Shown here one piece after another: positions 16,686 through 29,000 of a DNA stretch of 64,000 nt. Made by a program: the position numbers and the translations under genes. Every line of letters starts with the position of its first letter. Positions within the stretch are counted from its first letter, which is position 1. The notes under the pieces are model-generated. The model saw nothing but the letters and a program-made list of their open reading frames with translations, was not told the DNA's origin and made no database searches. This DNA comes from Taeniopygia guttata (taxonomy: Eukaryota; Chordata; Aves; Passeriformes; Estrildidae), in contig NC_133043.1 of assembly GCF_048771995.1 (NCBI RefSeq), positions 8,140,501-8,204,500 on the forward strand, given 5' to 3'.

Positions 16686-16782
16686 CGGCGGAGCGGGCGC
16701 GGAGCGGAGCGGGAGGCACCGGGGAGCGCCGCCCGCCGCCGCTCGCTGCTGACGCCCGGCGATGGCAGGCGGGGCGGCCCCA

Positions 16783-16799
16783 TTCATAAAAATTTAACC
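16783..16799 (-). promoter_or_regulatory. SPHK1: TATA-like element of SPHK1 (candidate)
   Basis: On the minus strand this reads TTAAATTTTTATGAATG, the only AT-rich patch in a strongly GC-rich promoter. A start site about 30 bases downstream would leave ATG 16685 as the first in-frame start. Confidence 0.35.
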
Positions 16800-16969
16800 C
16801 ACCCACCCCCCAAGGCCACCTCTTCCCTCGCTGAGGGGGGCCGGGCCGGTACCCCCCACACCCCCAGCCGGCTGCCTCAGTTTCCCCAAGCGCCGCCCCG
16901 TGCTCCGGGCAGTGCAGACGGGCGGGGGCCAAGGGACGCCGTGGGTTTGCCGCGGGTGGTTCTGTGCTG

Positions 16970-19900
16970 CTGGGGTGGGTGTCTGGCGTGGGGATGGCAA
17001 AGAACAGACCCACGGTCACGGCGGGAGGGGGGAGGCAGAGCACCCGGCAGCACCCCCGCCCCAGTTCCTGCACATCACTCCCAGCAGGGCACGCGTGGGA
17101 CTGGCAGGTGTGCCCGGAGCCCCCACGTTGGACTGAACAGCGTTTCAATACCATTTCTGCATCTCTCCAAGCACGAAAGGAGTGAGGTGGGGGCCTGGAG
17201 AAATGGAGGCACGGCGAGGGGTGAGGACCGTGGGGAGGATGGAGAGGGACGATGTCCTACCCATTACTATTGTCTCACCATCACGTATCCATGGGGGTTC
17301 GAGGTTGCCGTGGGTGTGAAGCCCCCGTGGAGGGAGGTGGGCTGTGCTGTGAACCCCACCCTGGGGCACAGAGCTCTGGGGACAGAGCCCAGGGGACTTG
17401 TTCGGAGGGTGCCAGCAAGGCTGGGAGTTGCTTTGTGTTCACGGCAGCTGGCAAAAATCATTGACAGCAGTTTTTGCTGGCAACAGGACTGACCTCACCC
17501 TCCCAAGGGACTGCTGGGCTCCAAGGGGTCTGGCCCAGCCCAAGAAGGATTTTTTTTTCCAACCAATTCCCCACAGATGTAACTCTGTCCTAACCTTGAG
17601 TTTGCACCTCAGGGAAGCATCACTCCTCACACTTAGGGTAGTTTAATTAGCAGCGAGCCCTCTGTTCCTGCTAAAACCTTCTGGAGCTGGCCGGGAAATT
17701 GCAGGGAGGGCAGGGAATGACCAACTGGGCAGATAACATGGTTGATCTTGTTTTCCCAGAGCAGACCTGTGAGGAGAGCTGAGATGCTGTGATTTGGAGC
17801 ACTGTGCTTTCCAGAAAGACTTCCCTGGGCACCGTGGGTACAAAGGGATGCTCAGAGGGGCAAAACCTGCTCCCAGCCCGGATGCTTTCGGCTTGGGAAC
17901 TGCAGCACTCGCAGCTGATTCTGGGTGAGATTCGGGCTCAGCTGCTTCCCCGGCCGCTGCCATGACACAGTCCAGCGTTTGTAAACAGCTCTGAGGTTCC
18001 TCAGCAAGGTGTCATGGGAGGAAATAGCTGGATGCCGGGGAGTGCAGCGTCCTGACCTGCCCCTCACCCTTCTCGGTGACTAACCCGCTCCCAATTTCCT
18101 CTCAGGAAGGCATGAGTCGTGTTGGGAGGATGTGAGAGCAGCTGTCCCATTGCTCCTGGCAGGTGCCGTGGGACGATGAGGCTGCTTTGGGCTCTGTGCT
18201 CACCACGCTACATCCGTCCAAGGCCCTGTGCCCCCGTGCCACAGGGATCCCCCTTTGTCCTGCCAGCCTGTGCTTTAAATAGGAGTGGAATTCCTGTCCG
18301 GTCTCTGCTGGCCATGCTTGTGCTACGGAGAAAGGGGCTGAGAGTGGCTTCATGGCAAGGTGTCAGGGCTGGAGATGGGTGCAGGAAGGGTTGGGGAAGG
18401 GCTGTGCATGCTGGGGATGCCAGTGGCTGGGGGCTGCAGCCAGGTTTGTCTCAGATGGGCAATGGGACTGGCACAGGCTCGGCCTCTGTGAGGGCAGGGG
18501 AGACACAGATGGGGCTTTTCCATCTCAGTTCTGGTCTGTGGGGACTTCCCAGAAGACTGAGCTGATGACCACCCTTGGATGCCCACTCCATGCCGTGACC
18601 AGCACGGTGACCACCAGCAGCCCCAGGCGGGTCCCTTTGCTCTCAGCAGCCACAGGCTGATTCAAGCTGGTCCCACACGGACACCGCTTGTTTGCCTCCA
18701 GATGTGGTGTCGTACATGGAAGTGGGATCACTTCCTTACCCATGCTGATAACCAGCAATTTAGGGCTATCTTAATTACGAGAGCCTTAACAAGGCCCCTT
18801 GACCCCAAGGGCAGCCCGAAGGGCGCTCAGCAGCTCCCGGGCTGTGGGCAGGCGACTGCCAGTCGGGTTTGTCCTGATCGGCTCCATTCCGCCCGCGTGG
18901 CGCTGCTCAGGCCGAGTGTGGGAGGGAAGTGCTGGGATGGGATGTGGGCATGTGGCACGGAGCTGGCGTGATGGGGGACAGCCCGAGGAGAATCCCCCCA
19001 CTTCCCTCCTCACTGCAAAAGGGATTCGACCATGGAGCAGAGCGTCCAGTCCAGCCATGACCACCAGTCTCTCTTCAAGAGCAAACATCCCTCCATCTCC
19101 TGTGCCGGGAGGAGCCCTGGGGTATCCCACACATCATGTGGTGGAGAAGGTTTGTACATTTGAAGCACCGTGCCCTGGGTGTGCTGGGTATAGTGATGTG
19201 TGCCCTGAGTGTGGGGAAACTGAGGCAGAAACAGCAGACAAGGTTTGTCTTGAGTTGTGCAAGAAGCCAAGGGTTAAATTCATCAACAACCTCCCTCAGC
19301 TCTCTCCAGTCCCCGGCTTCTCCTGCTCCTGCCCCCAAATGCTGGAGGAGTTGATCTGCACTGGGAGTTACCCTGGGGGAAGAAAAGCACAGAGCCTAGG
19401 GGCTTCCCATGCCTTCCATAACCCTTAGTGCCTGTGGGGGCTGCAGCAGAGACCTGCGGCTCTCTGTGCCAGGGCAGGCCCGGATTTCGGGGTCCCACTG
19501 CCACATCACAGCCCCAGAGGAGGCGTGCAGAGAACGTGCCTCTGCTGTGAGATGAAGTGCAGCGTTTCCCTTCGAGGCACAGAGCTCTTCCACATCCCTG
19601 CCTGCCCTGCTGCACCCGGGGATGGGAACGGGAGGGGGATGCACTCCTCCCGAATCCATCTCTTTTAGCATCGTTCCCACTGCTGAAGTTACTGTCTCAA
19701 GGTGGAGCCAGAAATAGCGCGGCTGGCGCTGCAGCGGGGCTGGCAGGCCTGCAGGCTTGGCAGGGGGACAGGCACCGACTGCAGCAGTGGGAACTTTCCA
19801 GGCAGCTCCTGCGGGAGCGGCCGGTGCATGGATGGAGCCATTTCCATGCAGACCCAGCCCCGGGACTGCGGATCAGCCCCACTCAGCCGTGGGGTTGGGG

Positions 19901-22060
19901 CTGACACGGGGTCCAGCACAGAGCAGGAGGGGACAGAGCTAACAGAGATATCTCCTGAAGGAGAGTGACTGGGATCGTGGACACAGGTCTGGGCTCTGCC
20001 ACTGATTTGCTGCAGAACTCGGGAAAGTGGTTGCACCTTCTACCTGCCCCCATTACCCAGGACTGGCAGGTTTTCCCCAAAATCCATCTTCTGTCAGCCT
20101 CTAAGGAGCTCAGGTTTTTTGTGGCAGGCTCTGCAACTTGCTGGGGGCTGCTCCCCTACACTGACTCTCCACTGAGCTCTGCGCAGCAGCCGGCACAGAC
20201 CAGGACCGCAGGGCTCACCGGGAGGCCCTACACAATGCCGACGAGCTGAGCTCATTCCTCCCAGCTGATAATTTGCTTAAAAATATTTCTGAGCTCAGGC
20301 CTCCCCAGGGAAAACACTCCCAAACTCCAGGCAAAAAGCTGCTGAGTCTGGAGGAACCACACACCCACCACTCTCTGGCCGAGACCTCCCCTCGATGACA
20401 AGGCCTGGCGTCAGAGGGAGCGAGGCCAAAGGCTGCCGTTTGATCTCCCCCTTCGCTGGGGGATGCTGAATTTCAGCCTGTCCAGGGCTTTTACCACTTC
20501 CCGGTAGCGGTTTCCTGCGATGATGTGAGCGCAGGAATTTTTGGGAGGTGAGTCAGAGGCTGCAATGAGAACTGCCTGGCTGGGGCTAGGCTGGGAGGCT
20601 CAATCCCGATCCAGGGGTGGGTGATCCCTGCTGCGATGCTTGTTGCCGGCGGGCAGCATTCCCAGAGTGGAATTACTTGTGGGGGACACAGCATCCCATC
20701 ACAGACCCCATTTCTGGCCTGGAAGAAGAAAGGGATTTGCTGCCTCAGTTCTCACGGCTCCTCCTTCCTTGCCGGGCTGGGATCTGTACGCTCCGGCCAC
20801 CCCACCCGGGCTCCAGGGAGAAACTTGGGTAAGAATAAAGAGCAAAACCTCGTCCAGCTCTGCAGGAAGCAGCCTGGAATGGCTGTCCCGCCCCAGCACC
20901 GGGTTGTTCCAAGAACAGAACTGCCCCAAAGCAGCACCGAAGCTTAGTTTTCCCTAGGGAGCAACGCAGGAGTGGTGAAGCGGAGAAACTGCCCTCCCTG
21001 GTCTCTGAAATTCAATACACAAAATGAGTTCCTGCTAAAGGAACCTCCCAGGTTTTGCCTGCTGGGTATTAAAGCTCCATGACCCTGTGCCCATTCTCTC
21101 TCCAGCATTACTCAAACCCTTCTACGTAGAGAATAAGTGAGTCCAGAGAGTGAGACTGAGCCGGGATAAGCCTTTGGAAAGGAGCTAAACCTGCTCAAAG
21201 CCGGCACTGTTCCCTGACCCGCCCTCCTAATCCTGCCTGGTTGATAATGGAATAATAAAGGACTGCACAGCCTTGCTCTCTGCTGCTCTGTGGGGGAGGT
21301 TCCTGCTGCCTCGGTTCATGCCAGGAGCTGGGATATTAATGACTCCCTAAGTAAACAGAATTGCTCCGTTCTTCTTCTTTGCGTGGCTGTAAAACCAAGC
21401 GTGACCTTCAGCCCGCAGAGAAATCAGAGTCGCTCCCCTTTCCAGGAGAAAGGCTGGTTGTGGCAGTGATAACACCATGATCTCTGCCTGCCACCTTTGC
21501 CAGGGCTGATCCCAACCCTGCAGCTTCAACAGCGATCCCAGTGGGACTCACAGGGCCACCCCTGCGAAGCTTTGGCCTCTCCCCGTGAGGATGAAGCCGC
21601 TGATTCACTGGGGGAGAATCTCAGGAGCACAGAACGGGGGGTTTTGGCACACCCAGCCCCTCCAAGGTGTGCACACCTTGTTTGCTGGGCTGGGGGCTGC
21701 CATGTAGTAGAACCTACAAACCTGTTGCATCTCAGTCTCAGCAGCTGGGAAGAGGGCAGGGAAGTGACAATGCCGATGAGATCCACTCCCTGTGGCTGGA
21801 ATATTATATGTGATACATACATGTTATATATTATACGTATATATTGTTATATGCTTAATATTTTATATATGCTATGTATTTTACCTATAAAAGTGTAGAT
21901 TATTTATGTAATAATATACGCGTTAACAGATTTAATTCATAGGTGTTATAGATGTTATGTATAAGCACACAGTGCATGGAAGGGTCAGCCAGATGGGCTG
22001 AGCTGACCGTTCCTGTTTAACTAAGCCATTGAGTGCTTAGTGCTTTAGAACCCGTGAGGA
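16970..22060. other. Intergenic region between the SPHK1 and PRPSAP1 promoters
   Basis: 5 kb between two divergently transcribed genes. No exon, RNA gene or repeat family is recognisable. An AT-rich island lies at 21795-21965, and a short AT-balanced stretch at about 18715-18800 may be a conserved element. Confidence 0.65.
21795..21965. repeat. AT-rich simple-sequence island
   Basis: About 170 bases of imperfect TA/TAT repeats (TTATATATTATACGTATATA and similar) in otherwise GC-rich flank. It is about 100 bases upstream of the PRPSAP1 CpG island. Confidence 0.8.
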
Positions 22061-22069
22061 TTCCAGAGC

Positions 22070-22460
22070 GGACAGCTCCGGCCGGGCACGGAGCATTCCC
22101 TCAGGAAAAGGGCGCGGATCCTCCCGCCGCCCCCGCCACACAGCGCCGCCGCCGCCGCGCTTCCGTTTCCCCCGCCGCCATCTTCGGCACGGGCACTTCA
22201 GCCACCGCCTACACCCCGCGCCTCTCACCGCCGGGCAGAAGCGGAGGGCGGCTCGCACTCGGGCAGAGGGAAGTGTATTTATCCCCCGAGGAAGGACGTT
22301 TCTACCGCCGTGCTCCCGAGGTACCGGCGCGGTTCGGGCAGGCGGTTCGGGGACGCCGTGACGGGGGAGCGCGGCGGTGGTGCCCTCACCTAAGATGGCG
22401 GCGGGGGCGGGCTCCTCCCGCCGAGAAGATGGCGGCGGAGGGAGCGGCGCTCTGGCCGGG
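22070..22460. promoter_or_regulatory. PRPSAP1: CpG-island promoter of PRPSAP1 with three YY1-type sites
   Basis: A GC- and CpG-rich block upstream of the first coding exon. The YY1 consensus AAGATGGCGGC occurs on the plus strand at 22392-22402 and 22426-22436, and its reverse complement at 22174-22184. Such sites usually lie just downstream of the transcription start of TATA-less housekeeping genes, suggesting initiation close to 22380. If so, the 5' UTR runs about 500-600 bases to the coding start. Confidence 0.6.
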
Positions 22461-22904
22461 TGGCGCAGCGTGCTCGGCTGGGTGAGGGGAGCGGGATGGG
22501 ACCGTCCCCTCCAAACACCTCCCCCTTCACAGGGACCTCCTATCCCGCCGCGGAGACCTCGGTCCAGCCCTGCTGCATCACAAAGAACCCCCCCCAGCCT
22601 TCCTTCTCCAGCCACGGGAGCCCCTCTCCGCCCTCACTTTGGGGTCATCCCTCCCCTGTTGCATGAGGGGCCACTGGGTGGGCGTGGGGTGCGGTTACCC
22701 GTTGCCTGTCTTCCCCTCTACTCCCTAAGGCAGCCGCTGCTCCATGTTATCTTAACAATCACAATTTCCACCCTCCCGTTCATACTTTGCCGCAGGAATG
22801 GACCAGCAACTCCATAGGTAGCGGAAGGGTCCCCACCCTCTTCTTCCCCCTCCTCCTCCCCACCCCTTAAGGGGCGGTGATCGCGGCGGAGAGGAAAGAA
22901 AAGG

Positions 22905-23068
22905 ATGCCACGGAAGCTGTTGTTGCCTTATAAATCTGTTTTTTCTCACTTTCGAGCTCCACGGGGGTTGCATGACTCTTTGGCGATGAACGCGGCCAGA
23001 AGTGGCTACCGGGTCTTCTCGGCCAACTCCACCGCAGCCTCCACCGAGCTGGCGAAGAAGATCACGGA
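22905..23068 (+). CDS. PRPSAP1: PRPSAP1 first coding exon, with a possible N-terminal extension
   Basis: The usual start is ATG 22986 ([19 protein letters not shown]). An upstream ATG at 22905 is in frame with no stop between, has A at -3, and adds 27 residues starting [20 protein letters not shown], a basic and hydrophobic stretch with no acidic residue in its first 20 positions. The exon ends ATC ACG GA before GTAAGT. Which start is used cannot be decided from sequence alone. Confidence 0.8.
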
Positions 23069-26000
23069 GTAAGTTGCCTTCTCTTTCAAGTTTCTTTCTC
23101 CCCCATCACTCCCTGGTGCAGGCAGGAGAAGCTTCTGGCATCCCCCCGCCTTCCCAAGGGGGGAAGTTGTCTCCTGCCAACACCTTTGTGGAGATTTTGC
23201 ACTGGGAATCTTCACCTGAGCCAGCGATGGAAATGGAACCCCCGCTTTCTCCCTTCTTCGACGTCCATTTCACTGCTGGAAAGGCTGGGCTGCAGCAAAA
23301 GCTGTTGCTTTTGGGGAGGGAGGAGGAGAAACTTGACTGGACAAACCTCAGAAATGCGTTTTTAGCAGGTTTGGGAGATGCTCAAAACTTTCTCCGACTC
23401 CTGACCTTGTTTTGCCAACAGCTTCGGTACCTGGGGCAAGGGGAGTGTCCATGTGCACATTGGCACAGCACCTTGCACTGACCAGAGTGGATTTGGGAGA
23501 GCTGGCAGGCCTGTGCTGTTTGGTTCAGGGTAAAAGTCTCAGTTTAGGCAGAGTTTGACCTTGTCTTGCTCAGGATGGGTGCGCTGGGTCCTGCTGAGTG
23601 AAGGGGTGTCACAGCTGCCTCCAAAACCGGGCTCTTGGTGCACAGAGCTCGGAGTTTCCCCCAGCACTTGAACTTTGGGGTTGAATGAGTTTGGTTCAAA
23701 TTGGGGCAGTCCCAGCCGATGGGACTATTCTGAGAAGGGCATCTATGTATTGGGCTGTCAACTTAGGATCTGGATTTTCTTTATGCTGTTTCTCAGCTGC
23801 AGTTCATGGGCAGCTGATCCCAAAATCGAGGGGTCTCAGTGCTTGTTTGCCTGCTGCAGCTAACAGCATCCCAGTTATCCTTTCTAGGCATCTGCTCTCC
23901 CATTCCCATCTCCAAGGCTGTGCTTAAATTGGAAGTGGGACTTAAGTACAGGTGTGCTGCCACCTTAAACTACGAAAACACTTTGCTGTTCGTCCTGCTT
24001 GCTTAATAAACAGTGTTCAATACTTAGCACAGATTATCTCCACAGAGCTGACTTGGCTGTTTGGCTGGGAGGTGTGTTGGATAATAGTGATGAACTTCCT
24101 TAAGTGTGAGGTTAAGAGGAAAATCCTTGTGTTTGGGAGTGGAAAGCTTTTTTTTTTTTTGGCTCATGTGGTCTTGCTATATTTGGTCGGTTCTGTTCCA
24201 CTTTTCTTTCCCTGAACTCTGAAACTAATGTATCTCTCTATAAAAGTGAGTTTTGCTGCAGCAGATGGGACAGAGTTTTAGAGGGCATGTTCTGTTGCAT
24301 CAACACAGCACAGCAGAATTCCCCTGGGGACGAGCTCCCAGTTCTCAGGACGGGAGGAGCAAACGGGCAATCCTTCTTCCTTGCTCTTTGTCTTAAAAAT
24401 AACTCCCTTCTTTTTAAAGATGAAATGAGAAGAGACGTGAAGAGGCTTCCCCAGGCCACGGCGCTGGCTGGGATGATGTGCTGATGTTATCCCAGGGATG
24501 CTCTGAGGGGGAAAGACGCAGCATACGGATCCAGAATGACCTCCTGGCTCCCTCCTTCATCTATCACCAAGTAAATTTCTAATAGGAGCAATGTGGGGTT
24601 TTTCCCTTGGCTCTGGATGCTCTGGTGGTAGCACGAGCACAGCCCTGTGACAAACAGCTGCTGCTTAACTGAGGCTTAAGGACATTTATCTTTGTTGTGG
24701 GTGCAAAATCTGAAACTGTTTGCAGTACAGATTTGCCCACAGTAAAAAGTCTCCCAAAATTAAAGGTATTTTCAGCATCTAGTGGAGTAGTTTTACACTG
24801 CCTTCCCTTTGGAGCTCGAGGGCTGTTTCAGCTGATCTGTAACACATCCCTTGTTCTTTCAGGTTGCAAAAGATGCGTGGCTGCTGCCTTTCCCCCGTCT
24901 CACATCTCAGGCTGTTCTTTGCTGGGGAGGTCAGTTGCACCTTTAAATAGTGTTGGAGCAATCTTACAAGGGTGAGTCTGTCCTCTAATATTGTGCGTTC
25001 TTTTTAAAGTTTTTTTATGACCTTGAGTAAAAATAGTAAAAGAACTTTAAAACAACACGCAATATTAGGAGGGCCCCTTGAGACACCTGTCCATCTGGGC
25101 TCTGTTCTTTTCCTGTAGGTATGAGCTTAAGATCTCTACTTGGGTAGTTCTGACTTATCCTTTTTAAAATCTCAAGCCTGGAGAGGAGCAGTATGTGACA
25201 CTGAGCAGCTTTCAGACACCTGATTTTTCTCCTCGCTTTGTTTACTGCTAAACTTCCAGAGCTACTTTCGTTTCAGGCTCTGAGCATCACGTTCTGGCAC
25301 AGTTCTGATCTGCATCATTCCCCTTGAGCATTCTCTAGTTATGGGACAGTGATTAATGGTCAGTCTTACTTTCACTTTAGGTTTCCAGAGCTTTAGTTGA
25401 TGGTAGTGACTGCCAGGGAGAGGAGATGGTGCTGGATTATGAGGACCTTGTGAAACTTGAAATAGTGAAGATGTTCCTTAGATTCACCACCGCTGAAACA
25501 TAAACATATATATTTACTTTTCTCTTATAAATTGAGAGTGATGATTATTTTAAATTCTTTCCATGATGGAAAGAAAAGTCTTGCTGTAATTGGGACACTT
25601 GGGACCTGACTACAAACTGCATTTTCAGGGGAGAAAGATAATTTCTGTGACCTAATGGGTCCTAATTCTGGTTCCTAATGGGCCTGTGTGCTGCTGGGGG
25701 GAGGGAGAACTAGGAAGTCTTTTTGATCTTTAATCCAACAGATGCATTTAGATCTCTGTCTGACTGCAGTGCTTGGCTCAGCAGGTTCAAATACGAGATT
25801 CTACTCACTGCTTATGTGTTTGGCTTGGAGGAGGCTGGTGATTGAATCTTGCTAATGCCTCCCCAGTGCTCCTGCAGCTCCGTGATGTGGGATGTGATAC
25901 TGTCTCACTGCCAACTGTGGATGGGAGTATTCCAGAGATTCACTCAGTTTGCAGCATGGAAAATGCTGGTGATCTGAAGATAAAGCATATTGCCATGAGC

Positions 26001-29000
26001 CTAAACAACATGGAAATAGGAAAACATGGGGGTTTGTGTTTTGACCTCTGGCTGCAGGGTGCTGGGTCACAATGCTAAACCCAGGATGGTGTTTTCTGTG
26101 ACTGGGTGGGAGGTGAGCCCTGCTTTGGAGGGAGACAGTACATTCAGAGGACTTGCAGCAGCCTCCCTCAGCTGAAGGAGGATTTATGGTAGGAAATGTA
26201 TTCTTTAAGTCATCTTGCCACACATGAGATGGTGGCAGAGGGTAGCTAGAGCATCTCTGTGCATTTTAGGCAGAGCACAGAATGTGGATGAGCAGGCTGG
26301 GCTCATGTGGAGCTTTCTGTGCTGGCCAGCACAGCTTTAGTGGAAGTTCCTTCACCAGGAGTGGGCTGGTAGGAGTAGAGGAAGATCTGCCTGGTATTTG
26401 CCAGTAGTTGGGCTGCATGGCTTTGGTGTGGCTGGAACAAGTGATTCCAGTGGCAGATGAGGAATAGGGACTTTTCTTCAGATATCCAGTCGTGCTGGGT
26501 GGATGGAGAATGGCAAAGGAGAGCTCAGATAGTTTGAAGGCTATCTAAACAGATTGTAATCAGGAAGCTGCCATTCCCTTTCCTTTCCTGGCTGTTCTTA
26601 TACTGGGGAATTAGGAAGTGCACAGCAGAGCTGCCATTGTGTTGGCTGGACCATGACTGATCTTTATTTAAAGATTTACTACAGTTTGAAAAGCAATTCA
26701 GAGTCAGGCTGTGGCTTGATTTGGCCACAGTCAGGCACAGCACAGACCCTCTGTCCTCTGCTTCAGCTCCTTCTGAGTCTGCACCAGTTCCTGGAGTCTG
26801 GAGATGTGGGGAGAGCTGGGAGTTTGCAGAGCTGAGACCAGGGAAAGTGTTTATAATGAAGAGGATATTGCCAAAATAAAATACTGTAATTAAGAGCTTT
26901 GTGTGCAGATTTCTCTTCAAACTGATTGTGCTGTGAGCTGGCCAGAAGCTCCCTATGGAGATAACCTGACAAATGTCTTGGGTTCTGGTCACAGAGGGGG
27001 AGAAGGAAACTCTGCCTCGCTGGGGGCACTTCAGTAGCATTGAAACAGGCTCTGATGGCACAAAATACTGCGAGTACATCTGCCCCTTGAAACATGATTC
27101 AGCTGAATGTGGGGTGTCTTTGGCTGCCCTTTGTCTCAAGAGCCTGGTACAGTGGTTTTTGACAGTCTTCAGTGGAGCATTTTAAAGTACAGTCTGATGC
27201 AGCCTCACAGTGTTTCCTAAAATACTGCAGTGTGTCACTTCCTCATTAAACTATAGGTGACTCCTGAACTGTTTGCATTTAGATGTGAATTTGAGACAGG
27301 TTTTATAAACACTTTTGTATTCACAGCTTAATATCCTCTTGGCATGTTTTGAGAAAGTTAGATCATCCTTCCTGGGCAGTGTTTACAGAGAGATTCCAGA
27401 TCAATAGGAATTTCTACTGGCCAGTTGCTCTGAGTAGGATTTTTAAAGCCATAAAGAGTTGGGTTTTTTTTCCTCTTAGATGCTGTCATGCCCCAGAGGA
27501 GTTGGTTTAGGGATGGAGCTAGTATGAGGATAGCTACTCACTTTGTTTGGAGATGTGATTTATCTGCAGGACCTAAAATGTTATTATTCCCAGAAGCAGC
27601 TTTATCTCTGCTGGGTATGTGGTCTGGGTTACCTGCAGTGGCCCCTTCTCTGTCCAGGTCAGGTCTGCCTGTGCCTGCAGATGAGTGATCAGCAACTGTG
27701 GCAGCCCAGGTTCATGTGATTATGCTGTGAGTCCTGGAGCTGGATGAAAACAGTTCTTGCTGTCAGTTCACTTCCTCTATCCCTTAAAGCAACAACCAGT
27801 TGGGAACTTCAGGATGAAGAGGATTTTGAGAGAAAAGAGTTGGGATGGAAGAGAAAACAAGGGAGAGGTAACAGGAAGGGGAAATTTATCTTTGAAGTCT
27901 GGCTGTTGCCAGGCTGTGTGGTTGATAAGGTTGTGCCCTGCCCTTGACTTCCATGCAAATATCCCTTTTGATAAAAGTCCTCTGGAATTTGGTGCTTCAC
28001 AGCAGGAGTTGTACCAATAGTCCCCTTTTTATTGTTCTTGACTCAGTCAGGGTTTATCAGACTCCTTCCCCGGCTGATACCTTGTCTAACCAAAGCCTCA
28101 AGGAAAGGATTTGGTGCAAGGTGTGCCCCTGGGGTGCACAAACATCAGCTGCTCTGGGGGAGCTGCCTCTGCATCCTGCTGTGCCTGTGGCTCCTCTGGA
28201 GCGCTGCAGGCAGGGCTGATCTGGGACTGTCATGGGCAGTTTAATCTCATATCCACTGCTCTTGTTTACTTGCAGTCAACAATTGGAGCAGAGCTGGGAT
28301 TTGTCTGACTAGAGCTGCTGATTGTGTTGGCATGGGTCTTGTGTCTTCTGCTCCCTGCACCCAGGTTTGACAACTGAGCTGTTTTAGTGCCCCAAGCCAA
28401 GCTGTTTTAGTGTCCCTCCTTCCATGGGGGAGCAAACTTGCTCTTCTGATTTCTTGTTTCAGCAGCACACAGACTGCGTTGCTGCTCTGTGGTGAGTAGG
28501 AGAGCACTGGGCTCTGGTTTCTGCTGGCTACATCATGGAGACATGAAATTGGAAGAGACCTTTAAGACAGAGCACAGCTGTTAACCCAGCTCTGCCAAAG
28601 CTACCCCTGAACCACATCTCCAAGGGCCGTATCTACATCTTTCAAATCCCTCCTGGGATGGTGGCTCCACCACTTCCCTGGGCATTGTGTTCCAAGGCTT
28701 GACTACTCTTTCATGGAAGAAGTGTTTCCTAATATCCAATCTAAATCTCCCCTAGTGCAACCTGAGAACATTTCCCCTTGAGCACCACAAATATGGTTTT
28801 ATTTGCTACCACTTAGCACTGAAAGTGCCACCTTCCAAGGGATGTTCTGCCGAGATGAGTCTGGCTGGACTGGTTTTGAAGCTTTCCTTCTTGCCATGCG
28901 ATTCAGGACTGACTAAGAGCACTTGCACAGTCTCTCCAATGGATTTCTTTCCCCCAGTACTGAGGTGGGTTTGTGCTGTGTGCAGTGAAGTCAGGGCACA

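Larger units (their letters stand above)
16100..16960. promoter_or_regulatory. SPHK1: CpG island over the SPHK1 promoter and first exon
   Basis: Dense CG dinucleotides and GC-rich sequence across the first coding exon and about 170 bases upstream, falling off on both sides. Seen directly; island limits are approximate. Confidence 0.75.

Noticed and set aside
16101-17492. 463-codon open frame on the plus strand over the SPHK1 promoter
   Set aside because: Antisense to the GC-rich first exon of SPHK1; low-complexity Arg/Gly product, no sign of coding.
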